Shown piece by piece: positions 49,174 through 58,610 of a DNA stretch of 64,000 nucleotides. Within the stretch, counting starts at the first letter, position 1. Every line of letters starts with the position of its first letter. Position numbers and translations under genes: made by a program. Under the pieces are notes generated by a model that did not search any database, was not told the DNA's origin, and saw only the letters and a list, made by a program, of their open reading frames with translations. The DNA comes from Murdochiella massiliensis (GTDB lineage Bacteria > Bacillota > Clostridia > Tissierellales > Peptoniphilaceae): NCBI RefSeq assembly GCF_900059565.1, contig NZ_FIZW01000002.1, positions 248,001 through 312,000 of the forward strand, given 5' to 3'.

Positions 49174-50367
49174 ATGAACGTAGCAAAGCGCGTAAAGGAA
49201 TTACCGGTATCCCCGACTCGGCGATATCTTGGCATGGCGAAAGCGGCAGAAGAACGGGGGATAAACGTCATTCGGCTGAGCATTGGCCAACCGGATTTGC
49301 CCACCCCTCGAGAATACTTTGAAGCGCTGAAACAAATCCCGGAGGGAACCGTACGCTATCCAAACGCAACGGGGATTGATGACATGCGTAAGGCGCAGCA
49401 GGCGTACTATGCCCGATATGGGATTCAATACGCCGCAGACGATATTTTTGTCACCGGCGGTGCAATGGAAGGCATTCGTTTTGCCATAACAGCCACCTGC
49501 AATCCCGGCGACATCATGTTACTGATCGAGCCGTTTTACACCAATTACAATATGATTACGCATCTTTTCGGCGCCGAAGTGCGCGCAGTTACGACGCAAG
49601 CTGAGGATAATTATGCGATCCCCGATGAATCCGCTTTTGAAGCGCAATATGATGAAAAGATGAAGGCAATTCTCCTTTCCAACCCCTGCAATCCGAACGG
49701 ACGTGTCTATCGTCGTAAAGAGCTGGAAACCATCGTGTGCTTTGCCAAGAAACACGACCTGGTTGTCATTTCGGATGAAGTCTATCGTGAATTTAATTTT
49801 ACCCCTCACCCATTCATCTCCCTTTATGAATTTGAGGAGATTCGCGACCAGCTTATTCTGTTGGACAGCGCCTCAAAAAAATACGCCGCCTGCGGAACGC
49901 GTATCGGTACGGCTGCCACAAGCAATGCCGAGCTCAAACAGGCTCTTGCGAAACTTTGCCAGATGAACCTTGGCGTCTCATCCACCGAACAGTGCGCAGT
50001 TGCCGCTCTTAGCCGCGTCGATGAACGCTACCACGAAGGCGTGCGCGAAATCTATCGCTCGCGCCGCGAAGCAATGCTCAATGCTTTTGCCGAAATGAAA
50101 GATATTCGCTATTCCGAGCCAGAAGGCGCCTTCTATTCGCTGGTTAAATTGCCTGTCGATAATGCAGAAAAATTCATCCAATGGCTGCTTAATGATTTTT
50201 CTGTGGACGGCGAAACCGTTTTGGTTACACCGGCCGCCGACTTTTACTACACACCTGGGTTGGGTGAAGATGAGATTCGTATCTCCTACTGCGTGGACGA
50301 GGAAGAGTTGGTTCGCGCGTTGCGCATCATCAGAAAGGGCTTACAAGCGTATCCGGGACGAAAATGA
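49174..50367 (+). CDS. Class I/II aminotransferase (aspartate/aromatic type)
   Basis: A 397-aa PLP enzyme of fold type I. The substrate-end block LSIGQPDLPTP, the cofactor-site strings GAMEGIRFAI and NPCNPNGRVY, and ISDEVYREF are present. The PLP lysine is in DSASKKYAACGTRIG near residue 236. The C-terminal Arg in DEIRISY binds the substrate carboxylate. The amino acid cannot be told from the sequence. ATG 49174 follows AGGAGGTGGCC; the frame is open 31 codons further upstream but without a ribosome site. Divergent from glsA, which may hint at linked nitrogen metabolism. Confidence 0.9.
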   Translation: MNVAKRVKELPVSPTRRYLGMAKAAEERGINVIRLSIGQPDLPTPREYFEALKQIPEGTVRYPNATGIDDMRKAQQAYYARYGIQYAADDIFVTGGAMEGIRFAITATCNPGDIMLLIEPFYTNYNMITHLFGAEVRAVTTQAEDNYAIPDESAFEAQYDEKMKAILLSNPCNPNGRVYRRKELETIVCFAKKHDLVVISDEVYREFNFTPHPFISLYEFEEIRDQLILLDSASKKYAACGTRIGTAATSNAELKQALAKLCQMNLGVSSTEQCAVAALSRVDERYHEGVREIYRSRREAMLNAFAEMKDIRYSEPEGAFYSLVKLPVDNAEKFIQWLLNDFSVDGETVLVTPAADFYYTPGLGEDEIRISYCVDEEELVRALRIIRKGLQAYPGRK

Positions 50368-50390
50368 TGCATGCCGTTCCCATACGCACT

Positions 50391-50422
50391 AAGATCGCTT
50401 CTATGAGGAGGCGATCTTTTTT
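50391..50422 (+). terminator. Intrinsic terminator after the aminotransferase
   Basis: An 8-bp stem (50391-50398 with 50411-50418) with a 12-nt loop and six Ts, 24 bases after the stop codon. Confidence 0.85.
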
Positions 50423-50438
50423 ATATGCGGAAATATCC

Positions 50439-50467
50439 TTGCAGGGGACAAAAAGGTCTGCTATAAT
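50439..50467 (+). promoter_or_regulatory. Promoter of the uracil permease gene
   Basis: TTGCAG, an exact 17-bp spacer and a perfect TATAAT, giving a leader of about 57 nt. Confidence 0.85.
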
Positions 50468-50489
50468 GCTTACAATTTTGGGCTAAGGA

Positions 50490-50511
50490 GCGCTCGGGGA
50501 AACCCGGGCGT
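50490..50511 (+). promoter_or_regulatory. Stable GAAA-capped hairpin in the uracil permease leader
   Basis: A 9-bp stem (50490-50498 with 50503-50511, two G-T pairs) capped by a GAAA tetraloop lies just before the ribosome binding site. There is no U-tract and no match to the PyrR-binding loop I know. It may stabilise the message or modulate translation. Confidence 0.45.
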
Positions 50512-50531
50512 TCGTACAGAATGGAGAGAAT

Positions 50532-51911
50532 ATGGAACGCAAGATCCCTTCGGAAAAGACGGACGTAAAAAACGTCACGCCGGGAGAAAACGCGATTTGG
50601 GACATTCGCACCATGGCGGTGCCCACAAGACTTCTTCTCGGTTTGCAACATCTGTTCGCGATGTTCGGCGCAACCATCCTTGTGCCGCTGCTCACCGGAC
50701 TGGATATCTCAACAACCCTACTTATGGCCGGACTCGGAACCCTTTTATTTCATTTCGTCACAAAGGGACGCGTACCGGCTTTTCTTGGCTCTTCATTCGC
50801 CTTTTTGGGCGGATATGCGGCCGTGGCTCCGCTCATTAACGGACAGCCGAATACGGAAATGCTTCCCTATGCCGGAGGCGGTGTATTTGCCGCGGGACTC
50901 GTCTACGTTGTATTAGCTTTCTTCATCTATCGTTTCGGCGTTGAACGCGTCATGCGCTTTTTCCCTCCCGTCGTCACCGGGCCCATTATCATCTCCATCG
51001 GTCTGACGTTGGCGCCTTCCGCCATCGGCAATGCATCCACTGACTGGACGTTAGCCATTGTCGCCATCGCGGTCATTATCTTTTTCAATATCTGGGGAAA
51101 AGGCATGCTGCGCATCATTCCGTTAATCCTTGCCGTTCTGATTTCCTATGTCTTTGCTCTTATTCTAAATCGTGTGGATTTCTCCACCATCACACAAGCC
51201 GCCCCCATTGCCCTGCCGTTGCATCCTGAAGCGTTTATGAAGTTCGATCTCTCCGCGATTATTACCATTATGCCGATCTCTCTTGCGACCATGATGGAGC
51301 ACATCGGTGATATCACTGCAATCGGCGCTACGGTCGGAAACAACTACATTCGTGATCCAGGGCTTCACCGCACCCTTCTTGGCGACGGACTCGCCACCTC
51401 GCTTGCAGCAGCTTTCGGCGGCCCGGCCAACACAACCTATGGAGAAAATACGGGCGTGCTGGCGTTAACGCGCGTCTATGATCCCAAAGTGATGCAGATC
51501 ACCGCAGTCTTCGCTATTCTTCTCTCCTTTTTCCCGGTAGTCAGCGGCTTTATCCGCTCCATTCCGACGGCAATTATTGGCGGTGTCTCTCTCATTCTGT
51601 ACGGCATGATTTCGGCCATCGGCGTCCGAAACCTGGTGGAAAATCATGTCGATTTCACCAACAGTCGCAATCTGATTGTTGCGGCGGCCATATTCGTCTC
51701 GGCTCTGGGCTTTACCGGAGAGCATCCGGGGATAAGCTTTATGATCGGCGAATTAACCGTTTCGCTTTCCGGTCTTGCCATCGCTGCACTTCTCGGTATC
51801 CTTCTCAATGCGCTGCTTCCCGGCAAAGATTATGACTTTAAGGTCGAAGAGCCACAGGATACCGGCGTAAACTTCTCCGGAATAACGGAAAGAGGATCCA
51901 AAGAGAATTAA
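50532..51911 (+). CDS. uraA: Uracil permease (NCS2 family)
   Basis: A 459-aa NCS2 transporter with about fourteen helices. The UraA-like block FLGSSFAFLGGYA and the substrate-region string PANTTYGENTGVLALTRV favour uracil over xanthine. LATMMEHIGD carries the conserved Glu of the binding site. It imports uracil with protons. The first 28 residues are polar and slightly longer than usual. The start follows GGAGAGAAT. It stands alone with its own promoter and terminator; pyrimidine salvage genes cdd and pdp lie 10 kb away. Confidence 0.93.
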   Translation: MERKIPSEKTDVKNVTPGENAIWDIRTMAVPTRLLLGLQHLFAMFGATILVPLLTGLDISTTLLMAGLGTLLFHFVTKGRVPAFLGSSFAFLGGYAAVAPLINGQPNTEMLPYAGGGVFAAGLVYVVLAFFIYRFGVERVMRFFPPVVTGPIIISIGLTLAPSAIGNASTDWTLAIVAIAVIIFFNIWGKGMLRIIPLILAVLISYVFALILNRVDFSTITQAAPIALPLHPEAFMKFDLSAIITIMPISLATMMEHIGDITAIGATVGNNYIRDPGLHRTLLGDGLATSLAAAFGGPANTTYGENTGVLALTRVYDPKVMQITAVFAILLSFFPVVSGFIRSIPTAIIGGVSLILYGMISAIGVRNLVENHVDFTNSRNLIVAAAIFVSALGFTGEHPGISFMIGELTVSLSGLAIAALLGILLNALLPGKDYDFKVEEPQDTGVNFSGITERGSKEN

Positions 51912-51926
51912 GAACAAAGGAATACC

Positions 51927-51963
51927 AAAAAGGCCACCGGAATACGATCCGATGGCCTTTTTT
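51927..51963. terminator. Bidirectional terminator between uraA and the sigma-like gene
   Basis: A 10-bp stem with one mismatch (51931-51940 with 51949-51958) is flanked by A-tract and T-tract, so it can work for both convergent genes. Confidence 0.88.
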
Positions 51964-51979
51964 GATTAAAACGAGTAAG

Positions 51980-53206
51980 TTATGCATCACCGCTCTGCAA
52001 TTGATACTCAATCCCATCCACGACAATGCTTGCCGTCGCCGGATTTTTATCCTGTCCGGCGAACCAGGCTTCGACCCAATATTCCTCCATGGTCAGTTGA
52101 GGGGGATTCCCGGCGACATGGCCGCCTTGTCCATCCACAAAGGCAAGATAGATACGGTCGTCACGATAGCCGATGTGTTCAATGCCATAGGTTTCGGTAA
52201 TCGCCTCGCTCAGATTAAGCAGTGCGCGAACGGGCGAGCCGAGTTTAGCCTCATAGAGGATACCGCTTTTCTCATCCAGAAAAAGGATACGGTCTTTGTA
52301 ATATGCCGCATGGACACGTTTCACTTGACGAATTTCCGTCACTTCTTCCGACGTCGCAGAAGACGTCTCCTCCGAGGAAAGTATCGATTCTTCGATTTCA
52401 AATCGGCGGTCTCTATTCGGATGACCGAGCAGTTGCAGAAGAACAAAAATGATGATTACGCCGATCATAAGCGCGCCGACAAGGAGAAGAATGCGATTTT
52501 GTGACTCGCTTAAGTGCGAAATTTTGCTGACGGCTCGGTGATAGAGGATATTGCCCTGCAAGTCGTTAAGAATCTGTTCTTCCATTTCCGGCGCGAAAAT
52601 ATGTACGTCCAAGTTCGACACGGCCTCAACGGAATTGATGTGGCTCTTAAGCCAAAGATGAAGCGCCGTAACAAAGGAAGGATACTGCGGAAGTTCCTTT
52701 ATTTGCTGAGGGGACAGATTATTTTGCTCCCCGATGAATGCCATGGCGCGTGTGCGACGCGAGATGACGGAACTTCGTTTCATGCGTAAAAGAGCCGAAA
52801 TGCGTTCATCCGGCAGAGAGAACAGGACGCTCAATTGCAACACGATGCGATCCCGTTCCGGGATGCGGGCGATCTGTTCACCGAAGACACTCACCTCCGC
52901 ATCGCCCATCAACGAAGGAATGGGCACTTCCATATTTCTTTCTATCGGTGCCTGTGTACGGTTGGCTCTGGCGGCGACCAAAGCGCGATGGCGTGTCACC
53001 AACACGAGAAGTGCTTTCTTCTCTTCCCTGCTCCAGTCGCCATCAAGGACGCCGCATTCGTGAAGGATGTTCATCACCTGGCGCACCACTTCCTCTGCAC
53101 GGCCTTCCTCCTGCGTAAAGGAATAGGCGATGTGATAGGCCAGGTTTTTATGTTGCTGAAAAAATTTCAAGCCCGCCTGAGAAGCCGTTTCGTTTTCCAT
53201 CGGCAT
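51980..53206 (-). CDS. ECF-sigma-like protein fused to a membrane anti-sigma-like half
   Basis: A 408-aa protein with an unusual layout. Residues about 14-50 (FFQQHKNLAYHIAYSF then EEVVRQVMNILHE) resemble sigma-70 region 2. Residues about 110-158 (IARIPERDRIVLQLSVLF, then ALLRMKRSSVISRRTRAMAF) resemble the helix-turn-helix of region 4. After a linker, DVHIFAPEMEEQILNDL looks like the start of many Firmicute anti-sigma proteins. One membrane helix (about 238-262) and an external domain of about 145 residues follow. A fused sigma/anti-sigma regulator is my inference. Start behind AGGAGGAATAA, 1 base after the ABC exporter gene, so it is in that operon. No close family is recognised. Confidence 0.75.
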   Translation of the reverse strand: MPMENETASQAGLKFFQQHKNLAYHIAYSFTQEEGRAEEVVRQVMNILHECGVLDGDWSREEKKALLVLVTRHRALVAARANRTQAPIERNMEVPIPSLMGDAEVSVFGEQIARIPERDRIVLQLSVLFSLPDERISALLRMKRSSVISRRTRAMAFIGEQNNLSPQQIKELPQYPSFVTALHLWLKSHINSVEAVSNLDVHIFAPEMEEQILNDLQGNILYHRAVSKISHLSESQNRILLLVGALMIGVIIIFVLLQLLGHPNRDRRFEIEESILSSEETSSATSEEVTEIRQVKRVHAAYYKDRILFLDEKSGILYEAKLGSPVRALLNLSEAITETYGIEHIGYRDDRIYLAFVDGQGGHVAGNPPQLTMEEYWVEAWFAGQDKNPATASIVVDGIEYQLQSGDA

Positions 53207-55051
53207 TTATTCCTCCTGTCCGTATTGCAACTCGTAAAGCACGCGGAAAAGGCCATTTTGGGCAATCAGTTCGTCCTTCGTGCCCTGCTCCGCCACTCGT
53301 CCGTGATGCATGACGATGATGTGATCGGCACCGGCAATGGTCGAAATGCGATGCGCGACAGCCAGCATCGTGCGGTTCTTGGCCATGTTTTGAATGGCCT
53401 CCTGAATCAGCTGTTCGGTTTCCGTATCAATATTTGCGGTGGCCTCATCCAAAATCAAAATGGACGGATCTCCCGCGATGGTACGCGCAAAGGAAAGCAA
53501 TTGGCGCTGTCCTGCGGAGAGAGTTGCTCCGCGTTCGACGACCGGTTCATCGAATGTCTTCGGCAGTCGGTCGATGAAGCTGGTGGCATTAACCAGTTTT
53601 GCCGCCCACATCGCCTGTCGGCGAGTCACGTTGGGACGACCAACAGCGATGTTACTGAGAATATCGCCTTTAAAGAGGAAGACATCCTGCTGCACCGTAC
53701 CCAATGCCCGACGAAGAGAAACCAGATCATATTCCTGCACGTTCACGTCGTCGATTAAGATTTCTCCACGCTCCACCATATAAAAACGGGCGAGAAGACT
53801 GAGGATCGTGCTCTTTCCGGCACCCGTTGCACCGACAAAGGCCACAAACTGTCCCGGCTCGATAGTGAAAGAGACGTCTTTCAATACCCAGGGCATTTCT
53901 TCGTTCTCCGAAAGCACTACCGGCAAAACATCGTCCTCGTCATCTTCTTTCGACTTGGGTTCCGGTTTGGGATAACGGAACCAGACATGGCGAAACTCAA
54001 TTTTGCCGATGAATCCTTTTTCGTCCACCAGTTTTCCCTCTTGATAGGGTTCTTCCGGCGCATCCAGAAGTTTGAACAAGCGATCGGAAGAAGAAAATGC
54101 AGACTGCATCACATTGAATATTTCTGCCATTTCCTGAATAGGCATGAACAGCCGCTGCAGATAATTGATAAAGGCATAAAGCACACCGAACGTAACCGCT
54201 CCCCGAATCTGCGCCCCGCCTCCAAACCAAAAGAGAAGCGCAAGCCCGACCGTGCGCACAATTTCAATCGCCGGACGATAGACGCTGTAATACTTCACTT
54301 CACGACGCGAAGCGCGGTAGTAAGATCGATTGGTTTCATCAAATTCGTCGTAGATCTTTTTCTCCCGGAAAAACGTCTGAATCACGCTCATACCGCTGAT
54401 GTTTTCCGCTAATTTCGTATTGATTACCGAGCGAATCGCCCGCTGTTTATCGTACACCACACGGATTTGTTTCTGAAAGATGATGGAGATCAACATGACA
54501 AAGGGTGTCAACAACGTTACCAGAACCGCCAAGCGTACATCCAGCGCAAACATCATGGCTAAAATGCCGAAAAACAGCACCAAGTTGCGGAATAAATTGG
54601 TCAGAACATAGGTATAAAGTTCCAGTACAGATTCGGTATCATTGGTCACGCGCGTCACGATACTGCCGATGGCATGATGATCAAAATAGGTCATCGGTAA
54701 ACGTAAGACATGATCATAAATCTGTTGGCGCATATCCGTCACAATATACACGCCGGTACGTTGCGTCAACATGCCAGCCGCATACATCACAAAGAAGTGA
54801 AATACGATTGTTGCCAGATAGAGTAAGCCCAGTCGCATCGCGGAAGCCATCTGTGCATTCGCCACGTCCGGAGCCAGATCCCGTCTCTGTAAAATCGAAA
54901 GCGGGCCGTCGATCAATACCTGAATAATTTTCGGTCGAAGCAGCACCACCGCAGTACTCAGCAGCATCGTGAAAAAAATCAAAGCATACCAGCGCCAATA
55001 CGGCATGGCATAGGCGGCCAAACGACGGAGGGGACGTTGTTTTTTCGGCAT
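53207..55051 (-). CDS. ABC exporter half-transporter, catalytic-site subunit
   Basis: A 614-aa half-transporter: six membrane helices (about 15-310), then an ATPase with Walker A GATGAGKST, signature LSAGQ and Walker B LILDEATANID with a normal catalytic Glu. An acidic insert (KSKEDDEDD) lies between the strand-start and Walker A. It pairs with the upstream subunit as a heterodimeric multidrug-type exporter of the LmrCD/BmrCD kind. The start is ATG 55051, overlapping the upstream stop as TGATG with GGGAGG before it. Substrate unknown. Confidence 0.92.
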   Translation of the reverse strand: MPKKQRPLRRLAAYAMPYWRWYALIFFTMLLSTAVVLLRPKIIQVLIDGPLSILQRRDLAPDVANAQMASAMRLGLLYLATIVFHFFVMYAAGMLTQRTGVYIVTDMRQQIYDHVLRLPMTYFDHHAIGSIVTRVTNDTESVLELYTYVLTNLFRNLVLFFGILAMMFALDVRLAVLVTLLTPFVMLISIIFQKQIRVVYDKQRAIRSVINTKLAENISGMSVIQTFFREKKIYDEFDETNRSYYRASRREVKYYSVYRPAIEIVRTVGLALLFWFGGGAQIRGAVTFGVLYAFINYLQRLFMPIQEMAEIFNVMQSAFSSSDRLFKLLDAPEEPYQEGKLVDEKGFIGKIEFRHVWFRYPKPEPKSKEDDEDDVLPVVLSENEEMPWVLKDVSFTIEPGQFVAFVGATGAGKSTILSLLARFYMVERGEILIDDVNVQEYDLVSLRRALGTVQQDVFLFKGDILSNIAVGRPNVTRRQAMWAAKLVNATSFIDRLPKTFDEPVVERGATLSAGQRQLLSFARTIAGDPSILILDEATANIDTETEQLIQEAIQNMAKNRTMLAVAHRISTIAGADHIIVMHHGRVAEQGTKDELIAQNGLFRVLYELQYGQEE

Positions 55052-56856
55052 CACGCCCTCCCTTCTATCGGTTGTGCGGAAGAAACGACTTCCTCCGAAT
55101 TATAGACGTCATCGTCGGAAGCGTTGACCTGACTTTCCAGTAACTGACGATGATAGAGGTCGCAATAAAAGCCCTCTTCATTCACCAGCTGTTCATGATT
55201 GCCGCGCTGGGTAATCCTTCCTTCTTCCAAAACCAGAATCTCATCGGCATGTTGCACGGTCGATACGCGTTGACTGATCATGATGAGACCCTTCTTGTGT
55301 TTCTTCAGGCCGGATAAGATACGGCTCTCCGTCTCCGTGTCCACAGCCGAAAGCGAATCGTCCAACAACAACACCGGTGCCTTGCGATAATATGCACGTG
55401 CTATCGAAATGCGCTGTTTCTGTCCGCCGGAAAGCGTTACGCCACGCTCTCCCACGACCGTGTCATACCCTTCTTTCATCGCTTCAATGTCCTTATCCAC
55501 CTGTGCAAAGCGCGCCGCTTCGATTACCGCCTCACGATCTTCCTCTTCCCCGCTGAAGGCGATGTTTCCGGCAATTGTACGCGAAAACAGGAAGCTCTCC
55601 TGGGCAACGATCCCGAAGCTGTCATAGAGACGTGCAAAAGAGCACTGGCGAATGTCCACACCGTCCACGAGAATTTGTCCTTCCGTCACGTCATAACGAC
55701 GAAGAAGAAGTTGAATGATGGTCGATTTACCGACGCCGGTTTTGCCCAAGATAGCCAGGGAATTTCCCGGGTGAAAGGTAAAACTGATATCCTGCAGAAC
55801 CCATGGAAGATCCGGGCCGTAGCGGAAGGAAACATGCCGGAACTCCACCTCACCTTGCCGATCGCCGTCATCTACCGGATTCTCCACTTCCTGTACAGCG
55901 GATTGCATACGGAATATTTCATTCAAACGCGCCATGGACGATACGCCGCGCTGAAATTGCGAAACAATGAGTCCCATCGCGATGAGCGGCCAGACAATCA
56001 TGTTGAGATATTCCATCGTCGCCACGAAGGCGCCGATGGTGAGCGCTCCGCTGCGGATCTGTAAGGCTCCGTAAAGAATAAACACGACAAAGCTCAACCC
56101 TGAAATGAGTGTGACTGTAGGATCAAAAAGCATATCCATCAGACTCCAGCGAATGAACTTTTTTGCATAATCGGTATTGACCGCACGAAACGAGTCGCTG
56201 CGATTATCCTCAATAGCGCACGCTTTTATGACGCGCATGCCGGATAAATTTTCCTGCGTTTCGCTGGTCAGATCCGAGAAAGCATTCTGCAGCGCACGGC
56301 TTCTGGTTTGAATGGGCCCCATCAGTTTGGCAATCACATACGCAAGAAGCGGTAAAGAAACCAACGCCACCAAAGCGTTCACTACACCAATGGTGGAAAT
56401 GAGCATAATAACGGTAAAAATAGTCATGAATAAGCTGTCGACCAACATCATGACACCGAAGCCCATGGACTGTCCCACCATCACCACATCATTCGTGGCG
56501 TGTGCCATCAAATCCCCTGTAGAATGCATATTGAAAAAGCGCTGATCCAGCCGAAGATAATGACGAAATAATTTATCACGCAGCCAGTATTCGAGACGTC
56601 TTGCGGCGCCAAAAATGGCATTACGCCAGAAATATCGCCCAACCGCCATAAAAAGACCCAAGCCGGAAATCCAGGCCAATAACTCAAAAATGAGCCGTTC
56701 ATTCAATTGACCGGCCTGTGCCAAATCGGCAAAGCGACGAACCACCTGTGGAGTGTATAAACTGGCGGCATCCACCAAAATAAGCATAAGAATGCCGAAA
56801 AAATAATGGCGGCGATTTTCTTTAAAAAAGGGAAGGATGGTTTTGAATTCCCGCAT
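55051..56856 (-). CDS. ABC exporter half-transporter, degenerate-site subunit
   Basis: A 601-aa half-transporter with six helices and a C-terminal ATPase: Walker A GKTGVGKST, signature LSGGQ, and Walker B VLLLDDSLSAVD. The catalytic Glu is replaced by Asp, the hallmark of the degenerate site in heterodimeric exporters such as BmrC or TM287. It is the first gene of a three-gene operon. The start follows AAAGGAAGCGAT. Confidence 0.92.
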   Translation of the reverse strand: MREFKTILPFFKENRRHYFFGILMLILVDAASLYTPQVVRRFADLAQAGQLNERLIFELLAWISGLGLFMAVGRYFWRNAIFGAARRLEYWLRDKLFRHYLRLDQRFFNMHSTGDLMAHATNDVVMVGQSMGFGVMMLVDSLFMTIFTVIMLISTIGVVNALVALVSLPLLAYVIAKLMGPIQTRSRALQNAFSDLTSETQENLSGMRVIKACAIEDNRSDSFRAVNTDYAKKFIRWSLMDMLFDPTVTLISGLSFVVFILYGALQIRSGALTIGAFVATMEYLNMIVWPLIAMGLIVSQFQRGVSSMARLNEIFRMQSAVQEVENPVDDGDRQGEVEFRHVSFRYGPDLPWVLQDISFTFHPGNSLAILGKTGVGKSTIIQLLLRRYDVTEGQILVDGVDIRQCSFARLYDSFGIVAQESFLFSRTIAGNIAFSGEEEDREAVIEAARFAQVDKDIEAMKEGYDTVVGERGVTLSGGQKQRISIARAYYRKAPVLLLDDSLSAVDTETESRILSGLKKHKKGLIMISQRVSTVQHADEILVLEEGRITQRGNHEQLVNEEGFYCDLYHRQLLESQVNASDDDVYNSEEVVSSAQPIEGRA

Positions 56857-56945
56857 ATCGCTTCCTTTCGGTAAAAAAGTCCTGCATCAAGAGAATTAAC
56901 GGTATAATTCTTCATATATTGCGGACGGCGGATATGGTTGCCGTC

Positions 56946-56974
56946 TTTTCATTATACGTTTTTCTCATTATAAA
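56946..56974 (+). promoter_or_regulatory. Candidate promoter of the decarboxylase-SCIFF genes
   Basis: TTTTCA, a 17-bp spacer and TATAAA, about 70 bases upstream of the decarboxylase start. Another perfect TATAAT at 56906-56911 lacks a good -35 box. Between them GACGGC/GCCGTC with four Ts (56924-56949) could be an attenuator. Confidence 0.45.
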
Positions 56975-57042
56975 GGAAACGGACCGAAAAATCCTTAAAG
57001 AGACGAGAAACAACGAGAAGAACGACACAAACAGGAGGGCAC

Positions 57043-58548
57043 ATGAAACAAAATGCCTCGCTTCCGAAAGGAAACGATTATCTGGAGACCTTAAAGAACG
57101 TTCGTGAGAACGGTCTTTATCCCCTGCACATGCCCGGCCACAAGCGCAATCCTCGATACGGCAATGAACTGCCTTATGGATTGGATGTAACGGAAATTGA
57201 AGGCACTTGGGATCTGCATCACCCCGATGCGGCTCTACGTGCTCGTTTGCGAGAAGAAGCAAAAATGGTTGGAGCGGCCGCTTCATTTTATACCGTGCAA
57301 GGCTCCACAGGCGGAAACCTGGCCGGCGTCTATACGCTCTGTCCTCCGGGTTCAACGATCCTGTTATCGCGCGCCAGCCATCAAAGCCTATATCATGCGG
57401 TGGAATTGCTCCGCTTGAAGCCGGTGTATCTGATGCCGGATCTTGTTCCGCCGGGCATACCCGGTCCGATTCGGCCGGAACAGGTGCAGGCGGCGCTGGA
57501 GGCATTTCCCGGCATAAAGACGGTATTGTTGACTTCGCCCACCTTTGAAGGACGGCGCTGCGATATTCGTTCGATTGCCGATCTTTGCCATTCGTATGGA
57601 GCGAAACTGATGGTCGATCAGGCGCACGGCGCCCACCTGCGCTATCTTGCCGACTTTTTGCCGCATTTTTCGGATGCGGTAGCGGAGGGCGCGGATCTTG
57701 TCGTGGAAAGCCTGCACAAAACCCTGCCGGCGCTAACCCCGGCGGCGCTGGTCCATGCAGCGGACACCGTGGATTGTACGGAGCTTGCGCGTGCCATTTC
57801 AATTTTTGAGACCAGTTCCCCTTCACACCTTCTTTTGGCATCCATTGATCATTGCCTTCGCGTATTGGAAAAGGAAGGCGCAAGTCGACATCAAGAAGTA
57901 CTGGAAGCTTGGCGTTCTGCGGCAAAGGGTCTTGACGCGCTGAACGTTCTGGAATGGATGGATTTTGATGCGCCCTCTTCCCTTCCGAGCGATCCGTTTC
58001 GCGTCGTTCTTTCAACCGCACAAGCCTCAATTTCCGGACCGGAGCTGGCCAATCGCCTGCGCGAAAAAGGCTTTGAACCGGAAATGGCACAAGCCGAACA
58101 CGTGCTTTTGTTGCTGTCCATTGGCGATGATCCATCCGTTTTTCCCTCGCTCGTCGAGGCGATCCTCGCGATTGATGCGCAGCTGAACAAAACGCCGAAA
58201 AAGCGTCCGGTCTCCACACTTCCCTCCTTGCCGGTACAGGTGCTTTCGATTGCACAGGCAAGGCGTGCTCCCAAGTCCGATGTGCTGCTGTCGGATACAG
58301 CCGGTTACGTTGCTGCAGAAGCGCTTTGGACCTATCCGCCCGGCATCCCTCTATTGATGCCCGGAGAGCAGATACGACAAAATACGCTTGACGCTTTGCA
58401 AGGAATGGCCTCGCGCGGTGTTCGCCTTCGTACCGACCGTCGCCCGGAAGGCGTTCCTTTTGATGCCCTGTCTCTTTTTGTTGTCGGTGCGGAACTTGCG
58501 GAATCCATTCCTCAGGAAGAGGTTGACGCTTCGTCCCCTCGCACGTAA
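57043..58548 (+). CDS. Orn/Lys/Arg decarboxylase family protein (PLP)
   Basis: A 501-aa fold-type I PLP enzyme of the group that includes arginine decarboxylase SpeA of Bacillus. The N-terminal block YPLHMPGHKRNPRYG is typical, followed by VQGSTGGNLAGVY and DQAHGAHLRY. The PLP lysine is in ESLHKTLPALTPAAL near residue 227. A C-terminal domain (about 395-490) is retained. Substrate (Arg, Lys or Orn) is undecided. In many Firmicutes this gene lies near tmk and holB; here it is next to the SCIFF genes instead. Start behind AGGAGGGCAC. Confidence 0.9.
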   Translation: MKQNASLPKGNDYLETLKNVRENGLYPLHMPGHKRNPRYGNELPYGLDVTEIEGTWDLHHPDAALRARLREEAKMVGAAASFYTVQGSTGGNLAGVYTLCPPGSTILLSRASHQSLYHAVELLRLKPVYLMPDLVPPGIPGPIRPEQVQAALEAFPGIKTVLLTSPTFEGRRCDIRSIADLCHSYGAKLMVDQAHGAHLRYLADFLPHFSDAVAEGADLVVESLHKTLPALTPAALVHAADTVDCTELARAISIFETSSPSHLLLASIDHCLRVLEKEGASRHQEVLEAWRSAAKGLDALNVLEWMDFDAPSSLPSDPFRVVLSTAQASISGPELANRLREKGFEPEMAQAEHVLLLLSIGDDPSVFPSLVEAILAIDAQLNKTPKKRPVSTLPSLPVQVLSIAQARRAPKSDVLLSDTAGYVAAEALWTYPPGIPLLMPGEQIRQNTLDALQGMASRGVRLRTDRRPEGVPFDALSLFVVGAELAESIPQEEVDASSPRT

Positions 58549-58610
58549 AATGAAAGAAACCCATAGGGGAAAACCAAATGACCGATGGTCATGATCCTGA
58601 GGAGGACAAG

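Noticed and set aside
56912..58564. A 550-codon open frame antisense to the decarboxylase gene
   Set aside because: Its translation is full of Pro, Arg and Ala with no domain pattern, it mirrors codon use of the real gene, and it has no ribosome site.
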